Assembly: GCA_963849635.1 (NCBI GenBank)
Contig: CAWKIA010000004.1
Location: 1-64,000 of the forward strand
Length of the DNA: 64,000 bases
Reading direction: 5' to 3'
DNA from: CAVRUD01 sp963849635
GTDB taxonomy: Bacteria > Chloroflexota > Chloroflexia > Thermomicrobiales > UBA6265
Shown: piece by piece, positions 28,602-38,621 of the stretch
How the letters are laid out: each line of letters starts with the position of its first letter
Position numbering within the stretch: position 1 is the first letter of the stretch
The notes under the pieces: model-generated
What the model was told of the DNA's origin: nothing
Database searches by the model: none
The model's input: the letters and a program-made list of their open reading frames with translations, nothing else
Made by a program: the position numbers and the translations under genes

Positions 28602-30014
28602 GGTGTGCGCAGGAAGTGTCGGGATCAGGCGGCGAGGTCGTAGTTAGCCCATTGGTCGTTGAACAGCAGCACCCGCACGGTGGCGACGGCCTGGGCACCG
28701 GGCAGGCCCCAGCGCATCCCCGGCCCCTTCTCGCGGGCCCCGATCAAGTGCTTGCAAGCACCCTCGACCATGCCGCTGCCGATGTCCAGGCCCCGTTCGC
28801 GATAGCGACCGTAGGCGATCCGCCTCGCCTGATTGGCAAAATACCCCACTTGCTCGTCGCGCACCGCCGCAGCGGCGGCCGGGCACGTGAGGCGCCGCCA
28901 GGCGGCGGCGAGGGCGGCGGATTCCCCCTCGGCCAGCCGCGCCAGCTGGCGCGCGACCCAGCGCCGCGTCTTGGCCGTCCCCTCGCCGTGGAGCGCCCGC
29001 CCCAACTCCCAGATCCGCTCGCTGGCGTGGTACCAGTCCACGATGCAGGTCGCCCGCGGACAGTGCTCGGCGGCCAGGTTCCAGATCCACTCGGCCCCGT
29101 CTCCCAGCACGACGACCTCCGCCGCTCCCTCCAGCCCCCGGCGATGGGCCTCCATTGCTAAGCGGCGGCCGAACGCCTCGGCCGGCTCGAAGCCGGCGAC
29201 GTAGCTGGCTGCCGCCGGGGCCAACTCCCCGCCCGGCCCGCCATGCTCCGGCCGCACGACCCCGACCTTGGCCTCCTTGCCCTCGCCGCCCGTGCCCAGG
29301 ATGCGGACCCCGTCCATCGCCACGTAGAGCCGGGCCGGGGCCGGTCCGGCGGCCGGCGGCAGCCCATCGCGCCAGGCGGTCGCCACCGTCCGCGCCAGCT
29401 CCGCTTCGCGGCGGGCGCCGATGGCCTCGGTCACGGTCCGGACGGTGCTCGCCGACACCCGGATTCCCGCGAGCGCCGCCAGCGTCGTGGCCGCCTGGGC
29501 GAACGGCAGCAGCGCCCCAAGGTGGCCGGTGGCGCGCCGCACCCCGGGGCTGTGGCTGGCGCGGCCCAGCCCGAGCGCCGGGTCGAGCGGGCAGGCCCCC
29601 TGGCCGCACGCCGGGCACCAGTAGTACGCCCGCCGCAGCGTGATCCAGCCGACCACGGTCTGTACCGCCTTGGTGCGATAGCCCTCGAAGCCGGCCGTGC
29701 CGCCGCAGGCGCAGGCCAGGCGCACCCCGTCCTTGCCTGTCCCCCGCGCCGCCAGCCCGGCTTCCAGCACCCGCGCCCCGACCGCCAGCACCCCCTCCCG
29801 CACGAGGCGCTCGGTCGCCTCCAGGTCGGCCCCGTCGCCCCCGGCCACCCGGTCGAGCAGGACCCGTCAGGGCGCCCAGCGCCTCCATCAGCACGGCGGG
29901 GCGCGTGCTATCGTCCACGGCGATACCCTCCCGCGGCGGGGTCCAGCCGCCGCACCTCCTCCGGATCGAGGACGGGAGGGTATCACCCACCTCCGACGAT
30001 TTCCTGCGCACACC
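28602..30014 (-). mobile_element. ISKra4-type insertion sequence
   Basis: About 1.4 kb. The left end GGTGTGCGCAGGAAGTGTCG at 28602-28621 is matched by the reverse complement of 29993-30014 (GGTGTGCGCAGGAAATCGTC), giving terminal inverted repeats of about 20 bases with few mismatches. It contains one transposase gene on the - strand, nearly intact. No target duplication was recognised. Confidence 0.8.
28625..29918 (-). CDS. ISKra4-family transposase (one frameshift)
   Basis: Start taken as GTG 29918 (VDDSTRPAVLMEALGALT); one frame change near 29868 joins it to the long remaining frame beginning LDRVAGGDGADLEATERL. A zinc-ribbon-like Cys set (CACGGTAGFEGYRTK, then YYWCPACGQGACPLD) lies near the N-terminus. 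The core has LYVAMDGVRILG, VVVLGDGAEWIWNLA, CIVDWYHASERIWELGRAL and the C-terminal GSGMVEGACKHLIGAREKGPGMRW, all hallmarks of ISKra4 transposases. About 430 residues. The single shift in an otherwise clean gene may be a sequencing error, so the element could be active. Confidence 0.85.
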
Positions 30015-30101
30015 CTGTCCGGGCTACCATAGGAAACGAACCTTGCCGAAATCTTTCTCGCCCACACTCAACACTCGTCGCACGAGGAGAAGCTACGCGC
30101 C

Positions 30102-31355
30102 ATGGCCCATGTCGTCGTCGTTGGAGCGGGCGTCATCGGGCTGTGTGCCGCCCGCGAGCTGCGCAAGCGCGGCTGGGACGTGACCGTCCTCGATGCCGGG
30201 ATTCCCGGGCAGGGCGCTTCGTACGGCAACGCGGGCTGGGTGGTGCCCGCCCTGTCCGATCCGCTCCCCGGCCCAGGTCTGGTCGGGACGACCCTCCGCT
30301 GGATGCTGAAACCGAGCAGCCCGGTCTACATCCGCCCCCGGCCCGATCCGACGCTCGCCCGCTGGCTCATTGCCTTCTGGCGAAACTGCACCGAGCAAGC
30401 GTTCATGGCCGGGCTCGAAGCCACTGCCGTGCTGGCAGACCGGACCTTTGCCCTCTACGACGAGATCGAAGCCGACGGGATCGACGGCGAGCAGGAGCGG
30501 CGCGGCCTGCTCGCCGCCTACCACTCGCCCAAAGCGTTGGAGCACGACCTCCGCGCCTACGAGCGTCTGGTCAACTTCGGGCAGCCCGCCCCGGTCCGGC
30601 TCGACGGCGATGCCCTCCGCGACCTTGAGCCCGCCCTGGCGCCGTCGCTCACCGGCGGTGTCCTCCTCCCCGCCGAGCGTCACCTCCGTCCGGACCGTCT
30701 CTGCACCGGCCTTGTGACCTGGCTGACGGCCAATGGCGCAACAGTTCGGGGGCATATACCCGTCACCGGCCTCCGGCATGGTCGTGGGGCGGTCACCGCC
30801 GTCGACACGGCGCAGGGACCGATCGCGGCCGACGCCGTGGTGCTGGCCGCCGGGGCCTGGACACCACGGATTGCCCACTATGCGGGCGTGACCCTGCCGA
30901 TCCAGGCCGGGAAGGGGTACAGCCTGGAGTTCTCCCCAGCGCCTATCCACGTCACCCACCCAATCTACTTGCACGAGTCACGGGTTGCGATCACGCCATT
31001 CCGGAACGCGCTCCGCCTGGCCGGGACGATGGAGCTGGCCGGTCTGGATCCAAAGGTGCGCCCGGGCAGGATCGCGGCGATCTCCGCCGCCGCCAGACAG
31101 TCGCTGGCCGACTGGCCCGCCAATCCGGGAAATGGACACGCCTGGGCAGGATTCCGACCAGTCACACCGGATGGGCTGCCCATGATCGGCCGCCTGCCAG
31201 GCTTTGAAAACCTGCTCGTCGCAAGCGGCCACGCGATGCTCGGCGTCACCCTTGCCCCGGTCACCGGGGAGGCCATCGCTGAGGTGCTGGTGAACGACAA
31301 GCCGATCGAACGGCTCATTCCCTTCGATCCCGCCCGGTTCAACCGCCGCCGTTAG
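30102..31355 (+). CDS. FAD-dependent D-amino-acid dehydrogenase/oxidase, DadA type
   Basis: 417 residues, intact. The N-terminal Rossmann motif HVVVVGAGVIGLCAARELRKRGWDVTVLDA binds FAD. SYGNAGWVVPALSDPLPGPG follows, characteristic of DadA-type DAO-family proteins. The substrate-domain strands DAVVLAAGAWTPRIA and IQAGKGYSLEF and the C-terminal FAD segment AGFRPVTPDGLPMIGRLPGFENLLVASGHAMLGVTLAPVTG complete the fold. It would oxidise D-amino acids to keto acids, passing electrons to the membrane. It stands alone, downstream of the ISKra4-type element and upstream of a dispersed repeat. Sarcosine or glycine oxidases share the fold, but the N-terminal SYGNAG and the C-terminal GHAMLG favour DadA. 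Confidence 0.88.
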   Translation: MAHVVVVGAGVIGLCAARELRKRGWDVTVLDAGIPGQGASYGNAGWVVPALSDPLPGPGLVGTTLRWMLKPSSPVYIRPRPDPTLARWLIAFWRNCTEQAFMAGLEATAVLADRTFALYDEIEADGIDGEQERRGLLAAYHSPKALEHDLRAYERLVNFGQPAPVRLDGDALRDLEPALAPSLTGGVLLPAERHLRPDRLCTGLVTWLTANGATVRGHIPVTGLRHGRGAVTAVDTAQGPIAADAVVLAAGAWTPRIAHYAGVTLPIQAGKGYSLEFSPAPIHVTHPIYLHESRVAITPFRNALRLAGTMELAGLDPKVRPGRIAAISAAARQSLADWPANPGNGHAWAGFRPVTPDGLPMIGRLPGFENLLVASGHAMLGVTLAPVTGEAIAEVLVNDKPIERLIPFDPARFNRRR

Positions 31356-31412
31356 CCTCGGAGAGGCGATTGGGTTCAGCCCGGGCCAACCTTGGGACGT
31401 CAGCCCCGGGCG
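31352..31412. repeat. Dispersed repeat, TAGCCTCGGAGAGGC family
   Basis: Fourth copy of the 7590 repeat: TTAGCCTCGGAGAGGCGA, then CAGCCCGGGCCAACCTTGGG and CAGCCCCGGGCG. It begins on the stop codon of the DadA-type gene. From 31413 to 31671 there is no gene, only more palindromic fragments such as TAGCCCGGGATTTCAATCCC. Confidence 0.7.
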
Positions 31413-31671
31413 ACCCCAAGTGAATCTAGCTTCCCCAGCAAACGGCCTACCCAAAGCGCTGGTGATCCACGATCACGTCCCCGGCAATCTCCAGCGCCCG
31501 ATCCCCTTCAGGCTTTTGGGAACGCATTCCTCCGGTTGCGGCTCCGGTACCCGCCGAACCTCGGGTAGACGTCGCTCGTGCTGTCCCGGAGGGACCTCCG
31601 TCAGGTAGCCCGGGATTTCAATCCCTCTAACTACGGGCGGGGCCGCCGATCGCGCGGTTTCGAGAAGGTCG

Positions 31672-34009
31672 CTAAACGTCGTCCGGCTTCGTCGCGCCAC
31701 CGGGAACGTAGCCGTTCGCCGGGGCGGGCGCCCGCGCAGGCTGAGGCTCCGACACAGGCGGTGCGGTTTCAACCGGCTCGACCTCCAGCACATCCGGTTC
31801 GATTGGATCCGCGGGAGGCGTCTCCTCGGTTTCCGCCTCGATCACGGCGGCCTGCTCAGCTGGCCCGACCGGATCGGCGACGACCACACCCGCCATGACG
31901 GCTTCTTCTGCCACCGTTGCGGGCTCAGGCGCGTCGGCCGCCGGTGCGTCAGCGGCCATCGCCGTCCCCAGTGGATCGACGGCGATGGCCTCTGCGAGAG
32001 ATGGATCCGCAGGGATTGCCGGTTCGGCTTCAACAGGCAAAGCGATCGGCGTTTCCGGCGCCAGTCAACGCGGGGGCGGCCCCGGCAACCGTGCCGGAGA
32101 GCAGGTACTCCCGCGTCAGCTGGGCGACCTCGGCGTCGTTGGCCGCCGTCGCTCGCGTGTACGGGAGCTCCAGCTCTTGCAGGGCCAGCGCCAGGAACTC
32201 GAGCTGGCCATCGCGGCCCGGCTGCGCGTTGGCGGTACCGATCAGCAGCGGTGGGACGGAGAGCATCGAGAGCAAACCGGCAAACGCCTCCGGCGTGCGC
32301 AGGGCGTACGGACCAGGATTCAGGGCAGGCAAGCCAAACTGGCGCAGCAGCCAGGAGCGGAACGGCTCCGGCGCGGTATCGATCTCCCAATCCCAGTCGA
32401 CAATGGGATCGACGGCGATCACCGTGGAGTAGTGGCCCGGGCGCGATCCCGCCGCCAGGAGGGCGAGCGTCGCTCCAAAGCCGCGTCCGGTGATCGCAAT
32501 CCGATCTTCCAGGACATCCGGAAGTTCGCGCAGGGAGACCGCGAGATCGGCCAGATCGGCCGCCTCGACCTCCTGATCGGCAAAGGTCTGCAGGCCATCG
32601 GTGATCGCCCGGCCACCGCCCGGCGTACCGCGTAGATTGGGGGCGTAGACCGCGATGCCCGAGAGGGCCACCGTCTGGTGGAGCACATCAAAGGACGATT
32701 CCTGCCGGTTGGGCGGGCCATCTCCGAGGCTAACAAGCACCGGAGTCGGGCCGGAGACCTCCGGCTTGCGCAGGAGCTGGCCGCTCAGCTTGGTGCCATC
32801 GCCCGTGACCACGGTGTGGATCGCCGGGGTGAGCATGCCGGCGTCCGGCCCGTTCCAGGGAATTGCCGCCGGCAGCACGGTCCGCTCGACGTCGAGCTTG
32901 GCCTCCTGGACATAATGGCGCACTGGCTTGTCGGGAGCGCCGTAGGCGTAGACCGCCCGGCCGTCGCCGATCCAGCGCGGGGAATAGCCAAACCCATCGC
33001 CGGGGTCGATCACGTCGGAGCGGGAGGCGCTGGTGCCGCGGGCGCAGGCGCTGGAGACGCTGCCCAGCTTGCGGGTGTACAGGATGCGCAGGCCGTTGGA
33101 TGCCCACTGCACGCCGGACTTGTCGCCCGGCTCGTCGGAGAGGGTCCAGCCGGCGTTGTTGTCCGGGTTGACCACGGCGATGGCGTCGTAGTCCTTCTCA
33201 TCGGTGATGAAGGCGATCAGGGAGCGGTTCGGGGCCCACTTCGGCATCCGCCGGTTGGCGGGCTTGCTCGTCGACTTTCCAGGAATGTTGGTGATCTGCT
33301 TCAGCTCGCCGGTGGCCAGCTTGAGCACCCAGATGTCGCCGTGGGTCGGGTGGCCGGCAATCGCCCGGCGGAAGGCCAGCTCAGATCCATCCCGCGACCA
33401 GGCCGGATCGCGGTCGTCGGTGAGGCCGTCGCTGATCGTCATCGCGGGCGCGGAGCCATCGGCGGGGATCACGTTGATGGTATCGCGGCCGGCGCGGTGG
33501 GAGACGAAGGCAATCAGGGTGCCATCCGGCGACCAGCGCGGCGCGCGGTCCTCGGCCGGGTGATCGACGAGAAGGTGGGCCTCCCCGGTCTCGACGGTCA
33601 GCAGCCAGATGGCGGGCCGCCCATCGTCCGGGTGGGTTCCCGTGATCGCCAGGGTGGCGCCGTCCGGCGACCAAACCGGACCTTCGTCCGCGCTGGTGTC
33701 GCCATCGGGCGCGGGCACGACCAGAGGGGTGAACGACAGGGATTGCGCCCGCGGCTCTCCCCCGTCGAGCGGCTGCATCCACAGCGTCAACGGACCGGTC
33801 GAATCGGCGGGGTCGGCCATCAGGTAGGCGAGCACCGAGCCGTCCGGCGCCGGGTTGCCCGGCAGGGGAACGGCGGGATTGCCGACCAGGACATCGTCCG
33901 GGGTCAGCTTCGGGGCGATCGGCGTCTCTTGCTCGTCGGCCGGGGGGGTATCGATAAGGTTCTCGGCGTCGGTTAGAGCCTCGGGCGGGGCTACCGCGGT
34001 GTCGGTCAT
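31672..34009 (-). CDS. Peptidase-S9-like propeller/hydrolase protein lacking the catalytic triad (frameshifted near 3' end)
   Basis: About 778 residues. Residues about 45-350 are a TolB/WD40-like propeller (repeated VWSPDGATLAITG, RWSPDGTLIAFVS, AWSRDGSELAFRR). Residues about 390-640 are an alpha/beta-hydrolase domain as in prolyl-oligopeptidase-type S9 proteins (TPVLVSLGDGPP, VYAPNLRGTPGGG, IAITGRGFGATLALLAAG). The nucleophile elbow that should read G-x-S-x-G is G-R-G-F-G, so the serine is missing; PPLLIGTANAQPGRDGQ lacks the usual Asp and no matching His is seen. It is probably a non-catalytic binding or scaffold protein. After a frame change near 32050 an acidic Ala/Pro tail of about 120 residues follows. 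No signal peptide. ATG 34009. Confidence 0.75.
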
Positions 34010-34556
34010 CGGGAATCAGCCTTGCGTTGGTCGTTCGAGTCGGGTTGCGTCGTCTTGTCCGCCAAGCATGGCCGATCCGCCAGGACTGGCCAAATTGGAT
34101 GTGCTACCACCACGCGAAACCGCCTCTCCCCCTAGTTCCCGCTGCCGTCCGGAGTGGCGCTGGCCAGCAAGCCGGGGAGCCATCTGGCCGATCTGGTCAG
34201 GTGGACGTGCAGGATCGCCCGCGATGGTAGCACCGGGCCGGGAAATCGGACAAACCGTGGCACCAAACGCGGCAGAATCAAAGCGCCGATGAACCCCGGA
34301 TTGAGGAACCCCGGATTGATGGAGGTTGAAGCATTGATCGGTGGTTTGGGCGCGGGAGCAGACACGCCGTCTTGGGGCCGCCCGGGGCTAAAGACCCCGG
34401 GCTACCTCTGGGACGGAAGCCGGCTCAAGCCGGCTCGCGACCCCGCGGCCGCGCGGCGGGGGGACGCCGAGAATGCCTCACGAATTCTTCAATCTCCATC
34501 AACCCCGTATCCCCCCGACCGCGTGTCCCATCCCCCTGGGCCCATCCGGCAAGACC
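34010..34556. other. Gene-free stretch with palindromes
   Basis: No supported gene. It contains CCCGGGGCTAAAGACCCCGG at 34381-34400, extended one base to GGG, and AGCCGGCTCAAGCCGGCT at 34418-34435, two REP-like hairpins in tandem. Near 34290 a GAACCCCGGATTGA motif is repeated directly. Confidence 0.5.
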
Positions 34557-35510
34557 TCACCCACCAATCTGCCCATTCCGCGCCATCAACCCAATCACAT
34601 TCATGATCAAACGACCTCCCACCAGACTGGTCAGGTTGCGGACATCGAGCGCGGGCACGATCTCGACCAGATCGAATCCCACAATCCGGCCCTTCGCGGC
34701 GACGCCTCGAAGCAGGTCGAGGGCCTGGAAGTAGGACAGGCCGCCGAAGGCCAGTGAGCCAACGCCGGGCGCCACGGCGGGATCGAGGCCATCGGTGTCG
34801 AACGTGACGTAATACCGATCCGCCGCCGGAATCCGCTCCAGCGCCGCCTCGGTTCCATCTCGATGGATTTCGGCGGCGCTGACCAGCACGCTGCCGTACG
34901 CCCTGGCATCCTCGTACTCCCGCGCCCGGGCACTGCCGACGCCACGCAGGCCAAGTTGGGCCATCCCCGTGACGAAGGGCATCTCGGATGCCCGGCGCAT
35001 GTTGCTGCTGAGGCCCAGGCGCACCCCGCCAACCTCATCCCGCCAATCCAGGTGGGCATCGATCTGGACCACGCACATCGAGCCAAAGCCCTCGTAGGCA
35101 TGCATGACCGGGATGGGGACGGAGTGGTCACCGCCGAGCACGATCGGCACGGCGCCCGCCTCCAGGATGCGCCGGATCACCGCGGTCGTGTTCGCGCCGT
35201 TCTCCTCATGCTGCCCGAGAGCGATCGCGACATCGCCGCAATCCACCACCCGGATCGGGCGACCGTCGAAGAGATCGCCACCCAGGTCGACGTCCACGTG
35301 ATCGAGGTACTTCGCCCATCGCTGAGATGCCTCCCGGATCGCCGCCGGCGCGGCGCTCGCCGGCGATGGCTCCACACCCGAACCATACGGCACTCCTTCA
35401 GGCACGCCGATGATGGCGATATCGGCGGCGAGGTCCCGCAGGTCATCTTGGCGAGGGAAGCCGGAAAAGGTCGACGTTCCTTCGGGCACCGGAACCATTC
35501 GTGCGGTCAT
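34557..35510 (-). CDS. Ureohydrolase, agmatinase-like
   Basis: 317 residues, intact. ATG 35510 follows GAAGAGGGAG. The binuclear manganese site of the arginase/agmatinase family is complete: His in GGDHSV, the DAHLDW triad (Asp-x-His-x-Asp) near residue 150, and the Asp-x-Asp of TFDTDGLDPA near residue 240. IIGVPEGVPYGSG and GVEPSPASAAPAAIREAS near the N-terminus also fit. It would remove urea from agmatine or a related guanidino compound. Agmatinase, guanidinobutyrase and formimidoylglutamase cannot be told apart with certainty; the FDTDGLDP form and length favour the agmatinase branch. No polyamine gene sits beside it. Confidence 0.88.
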   Translation of the reverse strand: MTARMVPVPEGTSTFSGFPRQDDLRDLAADIAIIGVPEGVPYGSGVEPSPASAAPAAIREASQRWAKYLDHVDVDLGGDLFDGRPIRVVDCGDVAIALGQHEENGANTTAVIRRILEAGAVPIVLGGDHSVPIPVMHAYEGFGSMCVVQIDAHLDWRDEVGGVRLGLSSNMRRASEMPFVTGMAQLGLRGVGSARAREYEDARAYGSVLVSAAEIHRDGTEAALERIPAADRYYVTFDTDGLDPAVAPGVGSLAFGGLSYFQALDLLRGVAAKGRIVGFDLVEIVPALDVRNLTSLVGGRLIMNVIGLMARNGQIGG

Positions 35511-35637
35511 CTCCCTCTTCCCTTTTTGTCTGCTCGTTGGCCGCGATGTCGTCGCGAATGCGGCATCCCGTCTCCATCGGGTGATATCTCCTCTGTCTAG
35601 TTGCTACTAGTTGGGATATGAACCCATGGAGAGCTTG

Positions 35638-36228
35638 CTAATGAAGCTTTTCACCTCGATTTAACATATCGATGAATTTCTCGATCCTTGCTTTCCTGGT
35701 TTCCGACTTTTTAGCGGTTTGTATCCGCCAGCAAAATCCATACACGTTTGCTTTGTTGAGCGTTCCAAAAAATTGTTTGGCTTTCGGGTTTTTATCGAGC
35801 TCTGTCAGAAAATCGTTAGGTATTTCATTTGAGCTTGATGAGTCGTAGGCAGCCTCCCATCTGCCATCGTGCTTGGCTAGATCTATTGCCGCCAATCCGG
35901 CTGGCTGCATTTTTCCCATCTTAGCTAGCGCCTCTACTTTAGCGACGTTGATTTTTGACCAAACGCTTTTTGGGCCTCTAGGCGTATATTTTTGTAGAAA
36001 GTAATCATTATCATAAGATTGCTTTTGACTATCAATCCAGCCGTAGCACAGAGCTTCTTCTAGAGCTTCTGCGTAGCTAACTGACATTTTGCCGGATGAC
36101 TTTTTCACGTGTTTAAGCCACACGCCTAAAGCTTGTGTATGGTTGTCTTCAAGCCAATCTTTCCAGTCAAGCTGGGAAGTGAACAATAAAACAGGGAGCT
36201 CTTTGAAGGTTTCCATGGGTCTAAGCAT
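35638..36228 (-). CDS. YdeI/OmpD-associated family protein, low-GC gene
   Basis: About 196 residues. ATG 36228 is chosen, with GGAGGAG about 12 bases upstream; ATG 36216 is close behind. Family features: LDWKDWLEDNHTQALGVWLKHVKKSSGKMSVSYAEALEEALCYGWIDSQKQSYDNDYFLQKYTPRGPKSVWSKIN, then a C-terminal helix region KARIEKFIDMLNRGEK. The wording KxxxGxxSVSYxEALEEALCYGWIDS is diagnostic. Base composition is strikingly AT-rich compared with all neighbours, and codon use follows (TTT, AAA, TTA common). This supports recent acquisition from a low-GC donor, probably Firmicutes or Bacteroidota. The family is linked to bacteriocin or peptide resistance in some annotations, but its function is not established. 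Confidence 0.85.
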   Translation of the reverse strand: MLRPMETFKELPVLLFTSQLDWKDWLEDNHTQALGVWLKHVKKSSGKMSVSYAEALEEALCYGWIDSQKQSYDNDYFLQKYTPRGPKSVWSKINVAKVEALAKMGKMQPAGLAAIDLAKHDGRWEAAYDSSSSNEIPNDFLTELDKNPKAKQFFGTLNKANVYGFCWRIQTAKKSETRKARIEKFIDMLNRGEKLH

Positions 36229-36464
36229 AGCAATGAAATACTCCTCCGAAGCCGGTAAACGCGCCCGGTCTACAGCCGGGAGCAATTGCCGCTATGCGAG
36301 ACTGCCATTTGGTGCGCGATAGAGGATTCGACCCTCTATGCCGCGAAGCACTGCACCCTCAGCGCTTGGATAGGCAAGTCGCGCCACGCCGCGCTATTGT
36401 GCCGATCACACACGTCTTCCACACAGGACCCAACTCGCCTCTTTTTCGCGCTGGATCCGCCGCG

Positions 36465-38051
36465 GTGACTACCCTGATCCAACCTGCGGCTTCATCTCCC
36501 CGGACGCTTACCGTCCGGACTGAGGCGTTGCTCTCCGCGTTTGCCACCCCCTTGGTCCTCGGCGTCCTGCAAGGAGCCGTCTGCCTCCTCCTGACCTTCG
36601 TCGAGCTGGCGGAGCCGCCCGCCCGGCCCGGATTCGCCGGGATGGCCTTCTCCAACGCCATCAACTCCCCCGGCGCCTGGAACGGCCTCCTGCTCTTCCA
36701 GGCTGCCTTCGATTGGCTGCCGGGGATCGAGGTCGGGGCGGCACTCTCCCCAACCGCCTATCTTGGCTGGCGCCGGGGCGGCGTCCTCCTCTTAGCGCTG
36801 CTCCAACTCCTCGCCCTGTACGGCTGCCTCAACCCGGCCGCGCGGCGCTCCCCGGCATCGGCCTGGCGGTGGCTGGTCGGTCCCCTCCTGGGGTCGATTG
36901 CCCTCCTGCCCTACCCGCCGATCAACACCGACGTCTTCTACTACGCCGCCAGCGGCCGGATCGCCGCGATCGGCGAGAACCCCTACCTGACCGCCCCCAT
37001 CGCCATCCCCAACGAGCCATTCGCCGCCTTCAACGACTGGGGCCGGATCACCACCCCCTACGGCCCCGTCTGGACGAACCTCTCCCGGGCGGTCTACGCC
37101 GTCAGCGGCGACGATCCGGTTCGGGCGGTCATCGGGTTCAAGATCCTGACGGGATGCGCGGCTCTGGGCCTGGCACTGGTCACCTGCCTGCTTGCCCGCC
37201 GACTGACCGGCAATCAGGCGGTTGCCCTCGCCGCCGGGGTCGTGGTCGGCTGGCAGCCCACGTTGCTGCTCGAGTCCGCCGGGACGGCCCACCTGGACGC
37301 GGTGATGATGCTGCTCGCGGTGGGTGGACTCGCGGTGATCGCCGCCAGCCGAACCGGCGGCTTCCGCGCCGGGCTCGTCCTCCTGGCCGCCTCAGCCCTG
37401 GTCAAGCCCGTCACGATCCCGCTACTCGGCCTGGCCGCGCTCGGTCGGCTCTGGATGCCGGAGTCGTTGGCCATAACTGTCCGGCGGTGGGCCGTCGACA
37501 TCGCCGCGATTATCGGTCTCGCGGTGGCGATGTTCGCGCCCTACTGGTCCGGTGGCGACCTCGCGAAGGAACTCGTCACCCAGGGGAAGCTGCTCTACGT
37601 CGACGAGCCGTTTGGGGTCAATCCACTCTGGTACTGGGTCTTGCCCGAACTGCCCGGCATGCCGGAGGGCGACGATTGGGTCGACCTCGCCGATCTCACC
37701 CTTCGCCCCGGCACGCTGAGCATCACAGCCCTACTCTTGGGTTGGAGCTTGATTCGGATGCTCCGGGCCGCAGGTTCATTCCGCCGCCGCGACCCTGGCG
37801 GACCAGCCATCGTCGCTGCCCTGCCGGTGATCGTCGGATCGTGGGCGATAGCCGCCGCAGCCCTCGCGCTGGTTCCCGTCAATGCCCACGCCTGGTACGC
37901 CATCTGGGCCGTCGCCCCGGTCGCGCTGACATGGTCCCTCTCAGCGAGAAAGGGCGGCTTCGGCAGCCGCTGGCTCTGGCTCTACCTGGCCTGGTCGGTG
38001 GCGGCCTACCTCATCTACCACACGGTCGTCTGGCCGGGGGAGGCGATATAG
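36465..38051 (+). CDS. GT-C family membrane glycosyltransferase (polyprenol-phosphate-sugar dependent)
   Basis: About 528 residues with roughly 11-13 membrane segments. GTG 36465 is the first plausible start; no strong ribosome site marks it. The first outside loop holds INTDVFYYAASGRIAAIGENPYL followed by YGPVW, the GT-C pattern of actinobacterial mannosyltransferases and GT87-like enzymes, with the Asp of NTD as candidate catalytic base. FGVNPLWYW and YAIWAVAP later in the protein are also typical. It would transfer a sugar from a lipid carrier onto a cell-envelope glycan or lipid at the outer membrane face. Donor and acceptor cannot be told from sequence. Confidence 0.8.
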   Translation: MTTLIQPAASSPRTLTVRTEALLSAFATPLVLGVLQGAVCLLLTFVELAEPPARPGFAGMAFSNAINSPGAWNGLLLFQAAFDWLPGIEVGAALSPTAYLGWRRGGVLLLALLQLLALYGCLNPAARRSPASAWRWLVGPLLGSIALLPYPPINTDVFYYAASGRIAAIGENPYLTAPIAIPNEPFAAFNDWGRITTPYGPVWTNLSRAVYAVSGDDPVRAVIGFKILTGCAALGLALVTCLLARRLTGNQAVALAAGVVVGWQPTLLLESAGTAHLDAVMMLLAVGGLAVIAASRTGGFRAGLVLLAASALVKPVTIPLLGLAALGRLWMPESLAITVRRWAVDIAAIIGLAVAMFAPYWSGGDLAKELVTQGKLLYVDEPFGVNPLWYWVLPELPGMPEGDDWVDLADLTLRPGTLSITALLLGWSLIRMLRAAGSFRRRDPGGPAIVAALPVIVGSWAIAAAALALVPVNAHAWYAIWAVAPVALTWSLSARKGGFGSRWLWLYLAWSVAAYLIYHTVVWPGEAI

Positions 38052-38115
38052 CACTCAAGTGACCTGGGTGGCCGCGCCCCAGCATCTCCCAGGGCTGACG
38101 TTCCTCCCGGAAGTG

Positions 38116-38511
38116 CTATCCCTGCTGCGCGTCGAACTGCTGCTCGCGGTACTCCTCGATGTGCTCGATCACCGCCTCTGGCATCTCCAATTCGGCGTAG
38201 GGGTTGCAGGCATCGGGATCATCCGGGTTAGGGCAGATCGGGAAATCCTGCTGGGCCTGCCACTCCAGAATCCGCTCGCGCCGGGGCGGGCTATAACCGC
38301 GTGATTCCATCTGCTGGACAAGCGACTTTGCCTGGGCGGTGTCCATCGTCTTGTCCTGCTCAAGAAGGCGCACCAGTTCATCCGGCTCAACGAAATGGTG
38401 GGCAATCATGGCAAAGGTCAGACGGCCGTAGTGCCCGATGTCTTCGCCCTTCTTGAGGGCGTCCATCAGGTGAACCATCATCGGGCTCTGGCGAAGATCC
38501 TTAACCGGCAT
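38116..38511 (-). CDS. Conserved-looking hypothetical protein
   Basis: 131 residues. ATG 38511 is fixed by AAGGAGG five bases upstream; an in-frame ATG further upstream lacks one. The protein is helical and soluble. Notable parts are MPVKDLRQSPMMVHLMDALKKGEDIGHYGRLTFAMIAHHFV at the N-terminus, LLEQDKTMDTAQAKSLVQQMESRGYSPPRRERILEWQAQQDFPICPNPDDPDACNPY in the middle, with two Cys (ICPN, DACN), and an acidic helix at the end. The strong ribosome site and codon structure make it real. I do not recognise the family. Confidence 0.7.
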   Translation of the reverse strand: MPVKDLRQSPMMVHLMDALKKGEDIGHYGRLTFAMIAHHFVEPDELVRLLEQDKTMDTAQAKSLVQQMESRGYSPPRRERILEWQAQQDFPICPNPDDPDACNPYAELEMPEAVIEHIEEYREQQFDAQQG

Positions 38512-38621
38512 CACTGCCTCCTTGCGGAAGTTCGAGATCATGCGTCATAGAGCCGGGCCTCATAAGAATGGCCCGGCTCAAAACCAGAACGCACGTTCTG
38601 TGCCGCGCGGAGAATCGCCGC

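Noticed and set aside
36318..36345. GATAGAGGATTCGACCCTCTA, resembling a tRNA T-arm
   Set aside because: Stem and loop do not fit the TTCRA spacing, and no acceptor, D-arm or anticodon arm can be built around it.
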